Part shown: positions 17,479-25,131 of the stretch, piece by piece | Layout: each line of letters begins with the position of its first letter | Numbering within the stretch: the stretch's first letter is position 1 | DNA from: Marmoricola sp. | Lineage (GTDB): Bacteria; Actinomycetota; Actinomycetes; Propionibacteriales; Nocardioidaceae | Direction of reading: 5' to 3' | Length of the DNA: 64,000 nucleotides | Assembly (NCBI GenBank): GCA_025965195.1 | Contig: JAOPXK010000042.1 | Location: 1 to 64,000, forward strand | Notes under the pieces: model-generated | Told to the model about the DNA's origin: nothing | The model's input: the letters and a program-made list of their open reading frames with translations, nothing else | The model's database searches: none | Made by a program: the position numbers and the translations under genes

Positions 17479-17912
17479 TGACGTGCCTCCTTCACGGTCG
17501 CCAAGTCCTGTTTGACGCCTTCGACGGCTCGCTCGGGCACCAGCGGGGCCGCGTGGGCGAGCTGCTTCTTGCCCACCAGGGCCGAGACTCCTGCGATGAC
17601 AAAAAGCCCGATCGCTACGACCAAGGCCGCCAGCCAGGCGGCAAGGACCAGGTCGAGCGCCAAGATCGCCGTCGTGATCAGCACGCCGAGGCCGAACAGG
17701 GCGACGACTCCAGAGGTCCCGAAGAGGGCCGCTCCGACCCCGACGTGCTTCACCTTCTGCTGCATCTCGGCCTGGGCCAGCTGGAGTTCGCGTCGAACGA
17801 GCAGGGCTGACTGCTCCGACAGCTTGCCGACGAGCTCACCGGCCGAGAGGTCCGCCGCCCACGACGACGGTCGTATCCCTGATGTGTCCGGCGTCGTGGT
17901 GTGCTCAGACAT
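17475..17912 (-). CDS. phage-holin-family membrane protein (holin-X type)
   Basis: A 145-residue protein: an amphipathic helix (AGELVGKLSEQSALLVRRELQLAQAEMQQK, about 22-52) followed by two membrane segments (about 58-82 and 88-112), the pattern of the putative actinobacterial holin superfamily III. It is named after phage holins but occurs in chromosomal envelope operons and is probably not lytic. It lies between the YtxH-like and DUF3618 genes, overlapping both. Confidence 0.82.
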   Translation of the reverse strand: MSEHTTTPDTSGIRPSSWAADLSAGELVGKLSEQSALLVRRELQLAQAEMQQKVKHVGVGAALFGTSGVVALFGLGVLITTAILALDLVLAAWLAALVVAIGLFVIAGVSALVGKKQLAHAAPLVPERAVEGVKQDLATVKEARQ

Positions 17913-18171
17913 CCGGGCCGTCCGTCCCGGTCGAGAAGCCAGATGTGTCCGACGCCCCAGGCTGGGGGGCGGCTGAACCTGCTGGGCCGGACTCTCCTGT
18001 GCGGCTGCTCGTTGCCCGCTGCGCGACCCGGTCGACCTGTTCCTTGACCTTCGGGTCCTGCAACAGGTTCTGGGCCTTGGTCTTGAGTTGCTCGTAGCGT
18101 TGCCGCCCGTCCCGTGTTCCCAGGACGTATCCGGCCGCTCCGCCGACGAGAAGTGCGAGCTTGGTCTTCAT
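17905..18171 (-). CDS. YtxH-like small membrane protein, first gene of envelope operon
   Basis: An 88-residue protein starting KTKLALLVGGAAGYVLGTRDGRQRYEQLK, a short membrane segment followed by GTxxGRxxYEx, the pattern of YtxH-like proteins. The tail is helical, then disordered, rich in Ser/Gly/Pro. GGAGG lies six bases before the ATG. Its end overlaps the holin-like gene by eight bases. The long leader contains the tandem repeat, and the TetR operators lie further upstream, so this gene heads a regulated operon of five. Confidence 0.72.
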   Translation of the reverse strand: MKTKLALLVGGAAGYVLGTRDGRQRYEQLKTKAQNLLQDPKVKEQVDRVAQRATSSRTGESGPAGSAAPQPGASDTSGFSTGTDGPDV

Positions 18172-18185
18172 GGGGTGCCTCCGGT

Positions 18186-18281
18186 GATCTCTGGTTGTCG
18201 ATCTCTGGTTGTCGATCTCTGGTTGTCGATCTCTGGTTGTCGATCTGGTTGTCGATCTCTTGGTGTCGATCTCTTGGTGCC
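18186..18281. repeat. 14-bp tandem repeat, seven copies
   Basis: Four exact copies of GATCTCTGGTTGTC (18186-18241) are followed by a 12-base copy lacking CT (18242-18253) and two variants (GATCTCTTGGTGTC and GATCTCTTGGTGCC). The array lies only 15 bases upstream of the YtxH-like start, so it is in the mRNA leader of the envelope operon or in its promoter. Copy number may vary between strains. Confidence 0.9.
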
Positions 18282-18334
18282 GACACGTCAAGGTGCCTCG
18301 AGCTCCGGGGACCAGGGAGCGGCGTGCCTGTCGA

Positions 18335-18387
18335 AGCCTTACGCTGTAAAGTAATCCCCGATGTTGGGAACTTTACAACGTAAGGCT
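18335..18387. promoter_or_regulatory. paired inverted TetR-type operators
   Basis: AGCCTTACGCTGTAAAGT (18335-18352) and ACTTTACAACGTAAGGCT (18370-18387) are reverse complements at 17 of 18 positions. Each copy is itself a near-palindrome (TTACGnTGTAA), a shape typical of TetR-family operators. They lie between the tetR gene and the envelope operon, 35 bases centre to centre. I infer that the TetR protein binds both and controls itself and the operon. The pair could also fold as an 18-bp hairpin. Confidence 0.7.
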
Positions 18388-18441
18388 CCAGGGTCAAGAC
18401 CGCATTCCGAGTAGCGTGGCCGCCCTAGGTGAGGAGGACCG

Positions 18442-19176
18442 ATGCCAAAGGGCGACGACCCCGTTGACGCCGACGCTCAGGTGGTCGACCGGCACGCCCC
18501 GCCGTCTGCGCGCGTACCACTGAGCCGCGAGCGCGTTGTAGCCGCAGCGGTCTCCTTCATCGACGAGGCCGGCCTGCCGGGCCTGTCCATGCGTCGGCTG
18601 GGCGACATGCTGGGCGTGGAGGCCATGTCGCTGTATCGCTACGTGCCCGGCAGGGAAGCCTTGCTCGATGCTGTCGTGGAGACGATCGTCGCGGAGATGC
18701 AGGAGGACGACGATGTCACCGACCAGCCTCAGGACGGCTGGCAGGACTTTCTGCAACGACAGGCCCACGGAGTTCGCCGGGTGGCTTTGACCCATCCCAA
18801 GATCTTTCCGCTGGTGGCCTCTCGCCCCGCCGAAGCGCCTTGGCTGCGGCCTCCGCTCCGGAGCCTGAAGTGGGTCGAGTCCTTCATGAGTGGCTTGCAG
18901 AGCGAGGGATTCAGCGATCCGGCGGCGGTCACGGCCTACCGCTCGTTCTCCAGTTTCCTGCTTGGACACCTGCTTCTCGAGGTTGCGGCATTGGGTGCCG
19001 ATCTGGGTCCCCTGGACGTCATCGACGACGGCGTGGAGCTGAACAAGTCCCTTGCGCTCTATCCGACCGTAGCCCGGCTACGGAGACCGCTCGCGGAGGA
19101 CCACTCCGCCGCAGAGTTCGAAGAGGCACTCGAGGAGCTCCTCAACCGCCTGGCCCTGGTCCAGTCGGAGTCCTGA
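18442..19176 (+). CDS. TetR-family transcriptional repressor
   Basis: A 244-residue regulator. The N-terminal helix-turn-helix lies at about 22-75 (LSRERVVAAAVSFIDEAGLPGLSMRRLGDMLGVEAMSLYRYV), and the C-terminal part is of the TetR_C type, as in the tetracycline repressor group, with about nine helices. The ligand is unknown. A GGAGG lies six bases before the ATG (GTGAGGAGGACCG). Two operator-like palindromes stand 55-107 bases upstream, and the envelope operon runs the other way, so it is most likely a local autorepressor. Confidence 0.88.
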   Translation: MPKGDDPVDADAQVVDRHAPPSARVPLSRERVVAAAVSFIDEAGLPGLSMRRLGDMLGVEAMSLYRYVPGREALLDAVVETIVAEMQEDDDVTDQPQDGWQDFLQRQAHGVRRVALTHPKIFPLVASRPAEAPWLRPPLRSLKWVESFMSGLQSEGFSDPAAVTAYRSFSSFLLGHLLLEVAALGADLGPLDVIDDGVELNKSLALYPTVARLRRPLAEDHSAAEFEEALEELLNRLALVQSES

Positions 19177-19194
19177 CCTGACCGCTGGCCCGAT

Positions 19195-19445
19195 GATCCC
19201 GAAGGACACTCCTGCGACGCCGCGAAGATCGCCTCCGATACCCGTCACGCGTTGCTGGACAGGAGGCAGCCGTTCATCGCCGAGACGGTCTTCTCCCACC
19301 CCTCCAAGCTCGACCTGATCGACGACGCCCACAACCCCGGCCATACATCGTGTTCCTGCACGCTCTGCTCGTCCCCGAGGACCTCACTTGCCACCGACCT
19401 CGGTCGTCGCGTTGTAGTACCGCGCGGGGCAAACCACAGGACGAG
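19195..19445 (+). pseudogene. fragment of a zeta-toxin-like ATPase
   Basis: In one frame this reads DPEGHSCDAAKIASDTRHAL, RQPFIAETVFSHPSKLDLID, DAHNPG, then continues in another as YIVFLHALLVPEDL and in a third as GRRVVVPRGANH. Together this matches the middle of zeta-toxin/ABC-type ATPase proteins that I know from actinobacteria (FIAETVFSHPSKL..., then V-L-HxLLVPE-L). The P-loop N-terminus and the C-terminus are missing and there are at least two frameshifts, so it is dead. It fills most of the 347-base gap between tetR and the STAS gene. Confidence 0.6.
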
Positions 19446-19523
19446 GCGTAACCGTGCATGCCGCGTCTCGTTGAGGCGATGACAGCCATTTCCGTTCACG
19501 AGGCTTTGGGATGTGGAGGATGC

Positions 19524-19841
19524 ATGGCTGAGTTCGCTGCCCGCCCGCCGCAGCATGGTGTCGGGTCGCTGGCTGTCTCGGGCGAGGTGGATATCGCGGT
19601 GGTTGAGACCCTTCTCGCCGAGGCGCGTGCCTGTCTGAACGCCGACGTATCCGGGCTCGTGATCGATCTCGGAGGGGTCACCTTCATTGACTCGAGCGGG
19701 CTCGGCGCGCTCGTCCGGCTCCGCAATGAGGCAGCCCAGACCGAGAAGAACATCGCTCTCGCCCATGTGCCGCCTGCAGTTGCCCGCCTGTTCGAAGTCA
19801 CCGGCCTCACCGGTATCTTCCCGACGCGAGCAGGAGACTGA
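19524..19841 (+). CDS. STAS-domain anti-sigma-factor antagonist
   Basis: A 105-residue single-domain STAS protein of the SpoIIAA/RsbV kind. The phosphorylatable Ser lies in TFIDSSGLGALVRL, after LVIDLGGV. When dephosphorylated it would bind its partner kinase/anti-sigma factor and free a sigma factor. The start at AEFAARPP is set by GGAGG five bases upstream; an ATG 66 bases earlier has no such site. The SpoIIE-type phosphatase and HATPase genes that follow within four bases are the obvious partners, giving a complete partner-switching module without a sigma factor in sight. Confidence 0.88.
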   Translation: MAEFAARPPQHGVGSLAVSGEVDIAVVETLLAEARACLNADVSGLVIDLGGVTFIDSSGLGALVRLRNEAAQTEKNIALAHVPPAVARLFEVTGLTGIFPTRAGD

Positions 19842-19845
19842 CTCC

Positions 19846-21585
19846 ATGCCCGGCACCCAGACGTCGACGGGCGCCACGGTCCCACCGATGCGTGGACCTG
19901 CACAGGGCGACACCGACGCCGTCCTGAACAACCAGCCAAACCAGAAATATTGGTCCGACTCGGCAACTGGCGACCTGGAGCAGCGGGCCGGTCATTCCAG
20001 GAGAGTCGCTGCTCTCATCTGTGTCATCGGCGTGCTCCTGACTGCACTGTCCAGCTGGGCAGCAGCGCGGGTCGACGACAAGGCTGAGCAACGTCTCCTG
20101 CAGGTGCAGACCAAGCAAGCGGCGGCGGTGCTGTCGACCGCCATCCTCTTGATCGAGGGACCGCTGCGTACGGCGCTGAGCGTGCAGCGGGTGGCAGGCC
20201 TCAAGGACACGACCGCGTTCGAGCGCTTCATGGCTGCGTCGGTCGGTCCGGACAAGTCATTCGTGTCGGCGTCGATCTGGCATCGCCGCGAGAATCACTT
20301 GACGCGGCTCGGCAGCGTCGGAGTCGCCCCGGCGCTTGCACCCGGTAGACCAGCGACCGAGGCCTATCTGCGCCGTGCGTTCCACACGACCACGTTCACC
20401 GTTCGGGCTGTCTCCGCTGGTGCTCAACGCCGGATCGCCTACGCGATGGCAGCCCAGGGTTCAGACCTTGTCGTCTACGCGGAGCGGGCCATCCCCGCGG
20501 ACCGACGCTCACCGGTCGCCAGTGACTCCGCGTTCGCAGACCTGCACTACGCCATCTATCTCGGACCCAGGACCGACAACACGTCGTTGTCGACCACAGA
20601 CATGGACCCATCGACGTTGCCGCTGACGGGCACAACCGCCCGGGCCACCGTTCCGTTCGGCGACACCGTCCTGACCGTGGCCACCTCCTCCGGGCGTCAC
20701 CTTGGCGCCTCCCTGAGCCAGCGGCTTGCGCTGATGTTGCTCGTCGGCGGGATTTTCCTCACCCTCATCGCCGCACGCACCGGCCAGCAACTCGTACGTC
20801 GACGGCAGGATGCCGAAAGAAACGCCTCCACCATCACCGGACTCTTCGAGCGGGTCGAGATCCTGTACGGGCAGCAGCGAGAGCTCTCCGTACGACTCCA
20901 GCGAGCGCTGCTCCCGCACGCGATCCCGAACATCCCGCACCTGGAGATCGCGGCCGAGTACATGGCCGGGGCGCAGGGGGTCGACATCGGTGGCGACTGG
21001 TACAGCATCATCGGCCTGAACGACGACCACTTCGCGTTCGTCGTGGGTGATGTCTCCGGCCGAGGGATCGACGCCGTCGCCGTGATGGCACACGCACGAT
21101 TCACACTCCGGGCATACCTCCTACAAGGCGACTCCCCCGCCGTCGCGCTCGAGAAGTGCTCGCACCAGTTCGACATCAGCGTTGACGGCCACATCACGAC
21201 AACTGTCGTCGGTGTCGGCAACTGGCGCACCGGCGAGATCACGATCGCCAACGCCGGGCATCCGGCTCCCTTGCTGATTGCAGAGGACACCACCGAGTTC
21301 GTGGAAGTCACTCCTGGCCCACCACTGGGTACAGGCCCGACGACCTACCTGTCGACAACCTTCACGATGTCGCCCGGCGCCACCCTGTTCTGCTTCACCG
21401 ACGGCCTGATCGAGAGGCGGAGCGAAAGCATCGACGTAGGCATGCTTCGACTGGCAGCCACCGTTCAGACGTCAGCAGAGGAGCCCGTCGACGCGCTCGT
21501 CTCCCGTGCATTGGCCAGCCTGAGGAGCAACGATGCCGCGGACGACATCGCCGTGCTCGCATTCCGATGGATCCCGATCCGATGA
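19846..21585 (+). CDS. membrane SpoIIE/PP2C phosphatase
   Basis: A 579-residue protein. A membrane segment (VAALICVIGVLLTALSSWAA, about 55-75) and a second (about 295-315) enclose an extracellular sensor domain of about 220 residues of CHASE-like appearance, and the C-terminal cytoplasmic part is a PP2C-type SpoIIE domain with the metal-binding acidic motifs GGDWYS, VGDVSGRGIDA, FTDGLIERR and DDIAVLAF. It should dephosphorylate the STAS protein encoded just upstream in response to an external signal. The ATG lies four bases after the STAS stop, and GGAG lies within CAGGAGACTG before it. Its end overlaps the kinase gene as ATGA. Confidence 0.9.
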   Translation: MPGTQTSTGATVPPMRGPAQGDTDAVLNNQPNQKYWSDSATGDLEQRAGHSRRVAALICVIGVLLTALSSWAAARVDDKAEQRLLQVQTKQAAAVLSTAILLIEGPLRTALSVQRVAGLKDTTAFERFMAASVGPDKSFVSASIWHRRENHLTRLGSVGVAPALAPGRPATEAYLRRAFHTTTFTVRAVSAGAQRRIAYAMAAQGSDLVVYAERAIPADRRSPVASDSAFADLHYAIYLGPRTDNTSLSTTDMDPSTLPLTGTTARATVPFGDTVLTVATSSGRHLGASLSQRLALMLLVGGIFLTLIAARTGQQLVRRRQDAERNASTITGLFERVEILYGQQRELSVRLQRALLPHAIPNIPHLEIAAEYMAGAQGVDIGGDWYSIIGLNDDHFAFVVGDVSGRGIDAVAVMAHARFTLRAYLLQGDSPAVALEKCSHQFDISVDGHITTTVVGVGNWRTGEITIANAGHPAPLLIAEDTTEFVEVTPGPPLGTGPTTYLSTTFTMSPGATLFCFTDGLIERRSESIDVGMLRLAATVQTSAEEPVDALVSRALASLRSNDAADDIAVLAFRWIPIR

Positions 21586-21959
21586 GAGCGCGGTTTCCAG
21601 GCGACCTCCACGCGCCCGCGAACGCCCGGGTCTTTGTCACCAAGCGACTCGACACCATCGTCGGCAGTGACCGCACCGCACTCGGCGACGACATCGTGCT
21701 CATCGTCAGTGAACTGGTGACGAACTCCGTACGCGCCGGCGCCGCCACCATCGACCTCCAGGTCCACGCAGACGCGGAACGCGTCGATGTCCGAGTTACC
21801 GACGACGCCGCTGGGTGGCCAACCGCACGCGCGGCAGGCGTCCATGATCAGGGAGGCCGCGGGCTGTCCATCATCGAACACCTGGCCGACAGCTGGAGTA
21901 CCACCGCCCACGATCCCGGCAAGACGGTCACCGCCACCTGGTTCCGGCGACGGAAGTAG
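21582..21959 (+). CDS. HATPase anti-sigma factor / serine kinase (RsbW-like)
   Basis: A 125-residue HATPase_c_2 protein. SELVTNSVRAG is the N box and GGRGLSIIEHLADSW the G box, both complete, so it should bind ATP and act as the kinase/anti-sigma partner of the STAS protein. The ATG overlaps the phosphatase stop as ATGA; an upstream ATG five residues earlier is less likely. It closes the three-gene partner-switching operon. The sigma factor it restrains is not encoded here. Confidence 0.87.
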   Translation: MRARFPGDLHAPANARVFVTKRLDTIVGSDRTALGDDIVLIVSELVTNSVRAGAATIDLQVHADAERVDVRVTDDAAGWPTARAAGVHDQGGRGLSIIEHLADSWSTTAHDPGKTVTATWFRRRK

Positions 21960-22038
21960 GGTGACCAAGTGCGGCGTCGTCGCCGATGACGGCGACCTCG
22001 GCCTCGCGGGCTTGGCGTTGCCGACGGCGCCCGGGCGC

Positions 22039-22571
22039 TCAGTTGATCTCGCTGCGGTGCTCGAGGAGGACGGTGTCCCGCGAGACCCCGTCGAGCTGGG
22101 CAATGCAGTCCGCACGGCCAGGGTGCGGTAGCCGGCTGAGTGGTGCAGGGCCAGGCTGACGCGGTTCTCCGGGAAGATCGAGGTCTGCAGCGTCCACACC
22201 CCGCCTTGTCGGCCTCGGTGACTTGCGTGAACAACAATGCCTTGCCCACCCCGCGCCCGCGCGCGGCCTCGGCGACGTACACCGAGGTCTCCCCCACCCC
22301 CGGCATAGCAGTCGCGACCGGAGACCGGCATCACCGCGGTCCAGCGGACCACATCTCCGTGCAGCTCGGCGACCCACGCCATACCGGGCATCCACCTTCC
22401 GCGGATCTGCGTCGCAGTTGGGAGCCTGGTCTCGAACGTGGCGTTGCGGGTAGCCAGACCCTCTTCGTAGATGGCCAGTACCGAAGGCAGGTCCTCGTCG
22501 ACGACGCGCCTGGTGATCACGTCTGCAGGTAGGTCCTCGGGGCAGCACGGCGGCGATGACAGTGTGCCCAT
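22039..22571 (-). pseudogene. broken GNAT acetyltransferase (phosphinothricin-acetyltransferase-like)
   Basis: The pieces of a GNAT protein lie in three frames. ITRRVVDEDLPSVLAIYEEG, RNATFETRLP, then VSGRDCYAG is followed after a shift by VGETSVYVAEAARGRGVGKA (the acetyl-CoA loop R-G-x-G-V/A), then by GVWTLQTSIFPENRVSLALH and finally by GVSRDTVLLEHRS. The order is that of phosphinothricin-type acetyltransferases. The three breaks fall at runs of G: one extra G (near 22300), one missing G (near 22210) and one missing G (near 22100). It is thus either a pseudogene or a victim of homopolymer sequencing error. Confidence 0.75.
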
Positions 22572-22611
22572 GTCGGGTGACTCGTCATGATCGCATCTCG
22601 CACCTCTCTTC

Positions 22612-23138
22612 ATGGTGGTCATCGGGGATTTCGAGGACGGGCTGCCTCCGATCGACGCCCTCACTGTGCCCGGCCTCCCCGGGGTGATGGTGTTGTCCCC
22701 GAAGGCTTTGCCCCACAGCGCCGCGGTGGCCGAGACAATGCTGCATGAGTCACTGCACCTCAAAATTCCTGGACATCGACTACGTGGACCCGCTGTTCGC
22801 CACCGGATTCAGGCCGCACAGTTCGCCACGCGTCACCCCGATCTGGGACCAGAACGATCCTGGATACGGCGGCTGGCCGATCGACAGGTTGCTCACGTCG
22901 ATGCATGTCTACCTCTTGCTCGCGGTGTTCTTCGGGATCGCAGCCGTTCGACGAGGTGACGACGATTTCTACGCCCCGAAGGACTGTGCGGCGCGTGTGG
23001 AGAAATGCAGGACGAGGGCGACATGGTTGTTCGAGGCCGCTCAGGACTACCTCGAACATCTCTCCTGCGGGGCGGGACTTCCTGGCCTCGATCGGTCAGA
23101 TGCTGGCCGAAGTAGACGCCTCAACGGCACGGCGCTGA
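22612..23138 (+). pseudogene. broken HExxH-motif protein
   Basis: The frame MVVIGDFEDGLPPIDALTVP through AETMLHESLHLK carries a HESLH motif (HExxH) and continues, after one extra A in an A-run at about 22763, as FLDIDYVDPLFATGF, IWDQNDPGYGGWPIDRLLTS and MHVYLLLAVFFGIAAVRRGDD. A further shift near 23062 leads to SPAGRDFLASIGQMLAEVDA. The pieces fit a single protein of the HExxH-motif type found with peptide-modifying systems, which is an inference. The usual longer N-terminus is missing, so the gene is truncated as well as frameshifted. Confidence 0.55.
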
Positions 23139-23163
23139 TCAGCACCGACACCGGCGCGTGCCC

Positions 23164-23190
23164 GTAGGTGGTTCCACGGGAACTACCTAC
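23164..23190. terminator. hairpin between convergent genes
   Basis: GTAGGTGGTTC and GAACTACCTAC pair (10 of 11 positions) around the loop CACGG. It lies between the end of the HExxH pseudogene and the stop codon of the minus-strand permease, and would end the Opp operon of locus 1. Confidence 0.55.
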
Positions 23191-24158
23191 TAGTTCAGCC
23201 TGACGCGCGGATCGAGGAAGACGTAGACGATGTCGACGATGATGTTCGCCACGATCACAAAGGCCGACGCGAGCAGCACCAGACCGATGATCGTCGGCAG
23301 ATCCTGACGGGTGATCGAGGAGACGATCAGTTGCCCCATCCCGGGCAGCCCGAAGACGTTCTCGGTGACGACCACACCGCCGAGCATCGTGCCCACATCG
23401 ATGCCGAACTGAGTGACGACGGGGGTGATCGCGGAGCGAAGCACGTGCCGGAAGAGTATCCGTGGGCGCGAGATGCCTTTCGCCCTCGCCGTGCGGATGT
23501 AGTCCTCCCCCATCACGTCGAGCATCGAACTCCGAGTCAGGCGCGCATAGGTCGCGGCGGTGATGAGCGCGATCGTGAGCCATGGGAGTACCAGATGCAG
23601 TGCCCACTGCAACGGGTCTGTTGCCAGTGGCACGTACCCCGCGCCGGGGAACCAGTCGACACCGATCAGGTGCAGGCGGAAGAACAGGACCAACAGCAGA
23701 AACTCGCCCAGGAGAAAGGTGGGCATGGAGTAGAAGAGCAGAGCGATGCCGGTAGTGGCACGATCGATCACCGATCGCGGGCGAGTCGCGCCGAGCATCC
23801 CTGCGCCAACCCCGATCACAAGCCAGATGACCGCGCCGCCGACCACGAGCGACACGGTCACGCCGGCGCGCTGGCCGACGAGCGAGAGGACGGATCGCGA
23901 GTTCAGGTAGGAGAAGCCGAGGTTGCCGTGGGCCGCTCTCCCCAGGAAGCTCCAGTACTGGACCAGAAGGGGTCGGTCGAGTCCGAGGTTGTGCCGGATG
24001 GCCGCCACGGTAGCCGCGCTGGCCTGCCTCCCAGCCAGTGTGCGGGCCACGTCGTTCGGCGCGACGAAGTACATGAAGAAGACGATGGTCGCGACGAACC
24101 ACAGGACGACGATGCTGAAGATCAGACGCCGGGCCAGGAACCGGACGATGTCACCCAC
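23190..24158 (-). CDS. Opp/Dpp-type ABC permease, DppB-like
   Basis: A 322-residue permease with six membrane segments and the DppB layout: a first segment near the N-terminus, a large external loop (APNDVARTLAGRQA...LDRPLLVQYWSFLGRAAHGNLGFSYL) and the EAA loop near residue 210 (DYIRTARAKGISRPRILFRHVLRSA). It pairs with the DppC-like gene. The GTG start was chosen over the longer frame because GGAGG precedes it by seven bases, and the start overlaps the end of the DppC-like gene by eight bases. Last gene of the importer operon. Confidence 0.9.
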   Translation of the reverse strand: MGDIVRFLARRLIFSIVVLWFVATIVFFMYFVAPNDVARTLAGRQASAATVAAIRHNLGLDRPLLVQYWSFLGRAAHGNLGFSYLNSRSVLSLVGQRAGVTVSLVVGGAVIWLVIGVGAGMLGATRPRSVIDRATTGIALLFYSMPTFLLGEFLLLVLFFRLHLIGVDWFPGAGYVPLATDPLQWALHLVLPWLTIALITAATYARLTRSSMLDVMGEDYIRTARAKGISRPRILFRHVLRSAITPVVTQFGIDVGTMLGGVVVTENVFGLPGMGQLIVSSITRQDLPTIIGLVLLASAFVIVANIIVDIVYVFLDPRVRLN

Positions 24159-25131
24159 GGAACCACCTCCTCTTCCGCGTCCGGGCCAGGGGGCCACGCG
24201 GATCCAATGCGTCGCGCACGGCGTCGCCCAGCAGGTTGAAGGCAAGAGTGGTGACCAGCAGGGCCAGGCCGGGGAAGGCGACGAACCACCAGGCGACGCG
24301 GTAATAGGGAATGGATTCGGCAAGCATGTTGCCCCACGTTGCCGTTGGCGGAAGTACCCCGACGCCCAAGAATGAGAGCGTCGCCTCGAAGACGATCGAC
24401 AGCGGGATGAGCATCGTCGCGTACACGATTGCGGGGCCGAGGACATTCGGAAGGACGTCGACGACCATGATTCGGAGGTTCCCGGCGCCCAGTGCCTGCG
24501 CGGACTCGACGAACTCCTTCTCCCGCGCCGACAGTGCCTGCCCGCGCACCACACGGCCGACCGATGCCCAGGAGAACATGGCGATCACAACGATCGAGAT
24601 CACCAGGCTTGGGCCGACCAGCGAGACCAGTGCAATTGCGAAAACCAGATACGGCAGAGAAAGTACGACGTCCATGAACCTCGACAGAACCGTGTCGACG
24701 ATGCCGCCGATATAGCCTGCCGCGAGACCGACGAAGACGCCGATGAACACAGCGATGCCCGAGGCAGAGACCCCGGCCAAAAGCGAGATCCTTGCCCCGT
24801 AGAGGACACGGAGGAAGACGTCGCGGCCAAGGTCGTCGGTGCCGAAGAGAAACTTCTTGCTCGGACCGACGGGGATCCCCTCAGCGCTGAGCCCGGTGTC
24901 CCGGAACTGGGTATTCGGCCCATGTCCAAGGAGGTGCGCGACCAACGGTGCGCCGAGTGCTGCCGCCACCACAAGAAGGATCACGACGAAGCAGCCCACC
25001 GCCACGGGGTCACGTCGCAGTCGCTCCCAAGCCAGCAGCCAGGGGCCGCGTCCGCCGATCGCCACGATTGTCGCCGCGGCTGGATCGGCGCCGAAGCTGC
25101 CCAGGACGGCGTCAGGTTCCGGCGAGGCCAT
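24151..25131 (-). CDS. Opp/Dpp-type ABC permease, DppC-like
   Basis: A 326-residue permease: a DppC-type N-terminal part (LAWERLRRDPVAVGCFVVILLVV), the periplasmic FLFGTDDLGRDVFLRVLYGARISL motif typical of DppC, six membrane segments, and the EAA loop EKEFVESAQALGAGNLRIMVVDVLPN. It would form the translocation pore with the DppB-like protein. The start overlaps the end of the oligopeptide ATPase gene by 20 bases; GGAGG lies about eight bases before the ATG (GGAGGTGCCGCCC). Confidence 0.9.
   Translation of the reverse strand: MASPEPDAVLGSFGADPAAATIVAIGGRGPWLLAWERLRRDPVAVGCFVVILLVVAAALGAPLVAHLLGHGPNTQFRDTGLSAEGIPVGPSKKFLFGTDDLGRDVFLRVLYGARISLLAGVSASGIAVFIGVFVGLAAGYIGGIVDTVLSRFMDVVLSLPYLVFAIALVSLVGPSLVISIVVIAMFSWASVGRVVRGQALSAREKEFVESAQALGAGNLRIMVVDVLPNVLGPAIVYATMLIPLSIVFEATLSFLGVGVLPPTATWGNMLAESIPYYRVAWWFVAFPGLALLVTTLAFNLLGDAVRDALDPRGPLARTRKRRWFRG

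Noticed and set aside
18186-18281. The 14-bp array as a CRISPR array
   Set aside because: The copies follow one another with no spacers and are too short.
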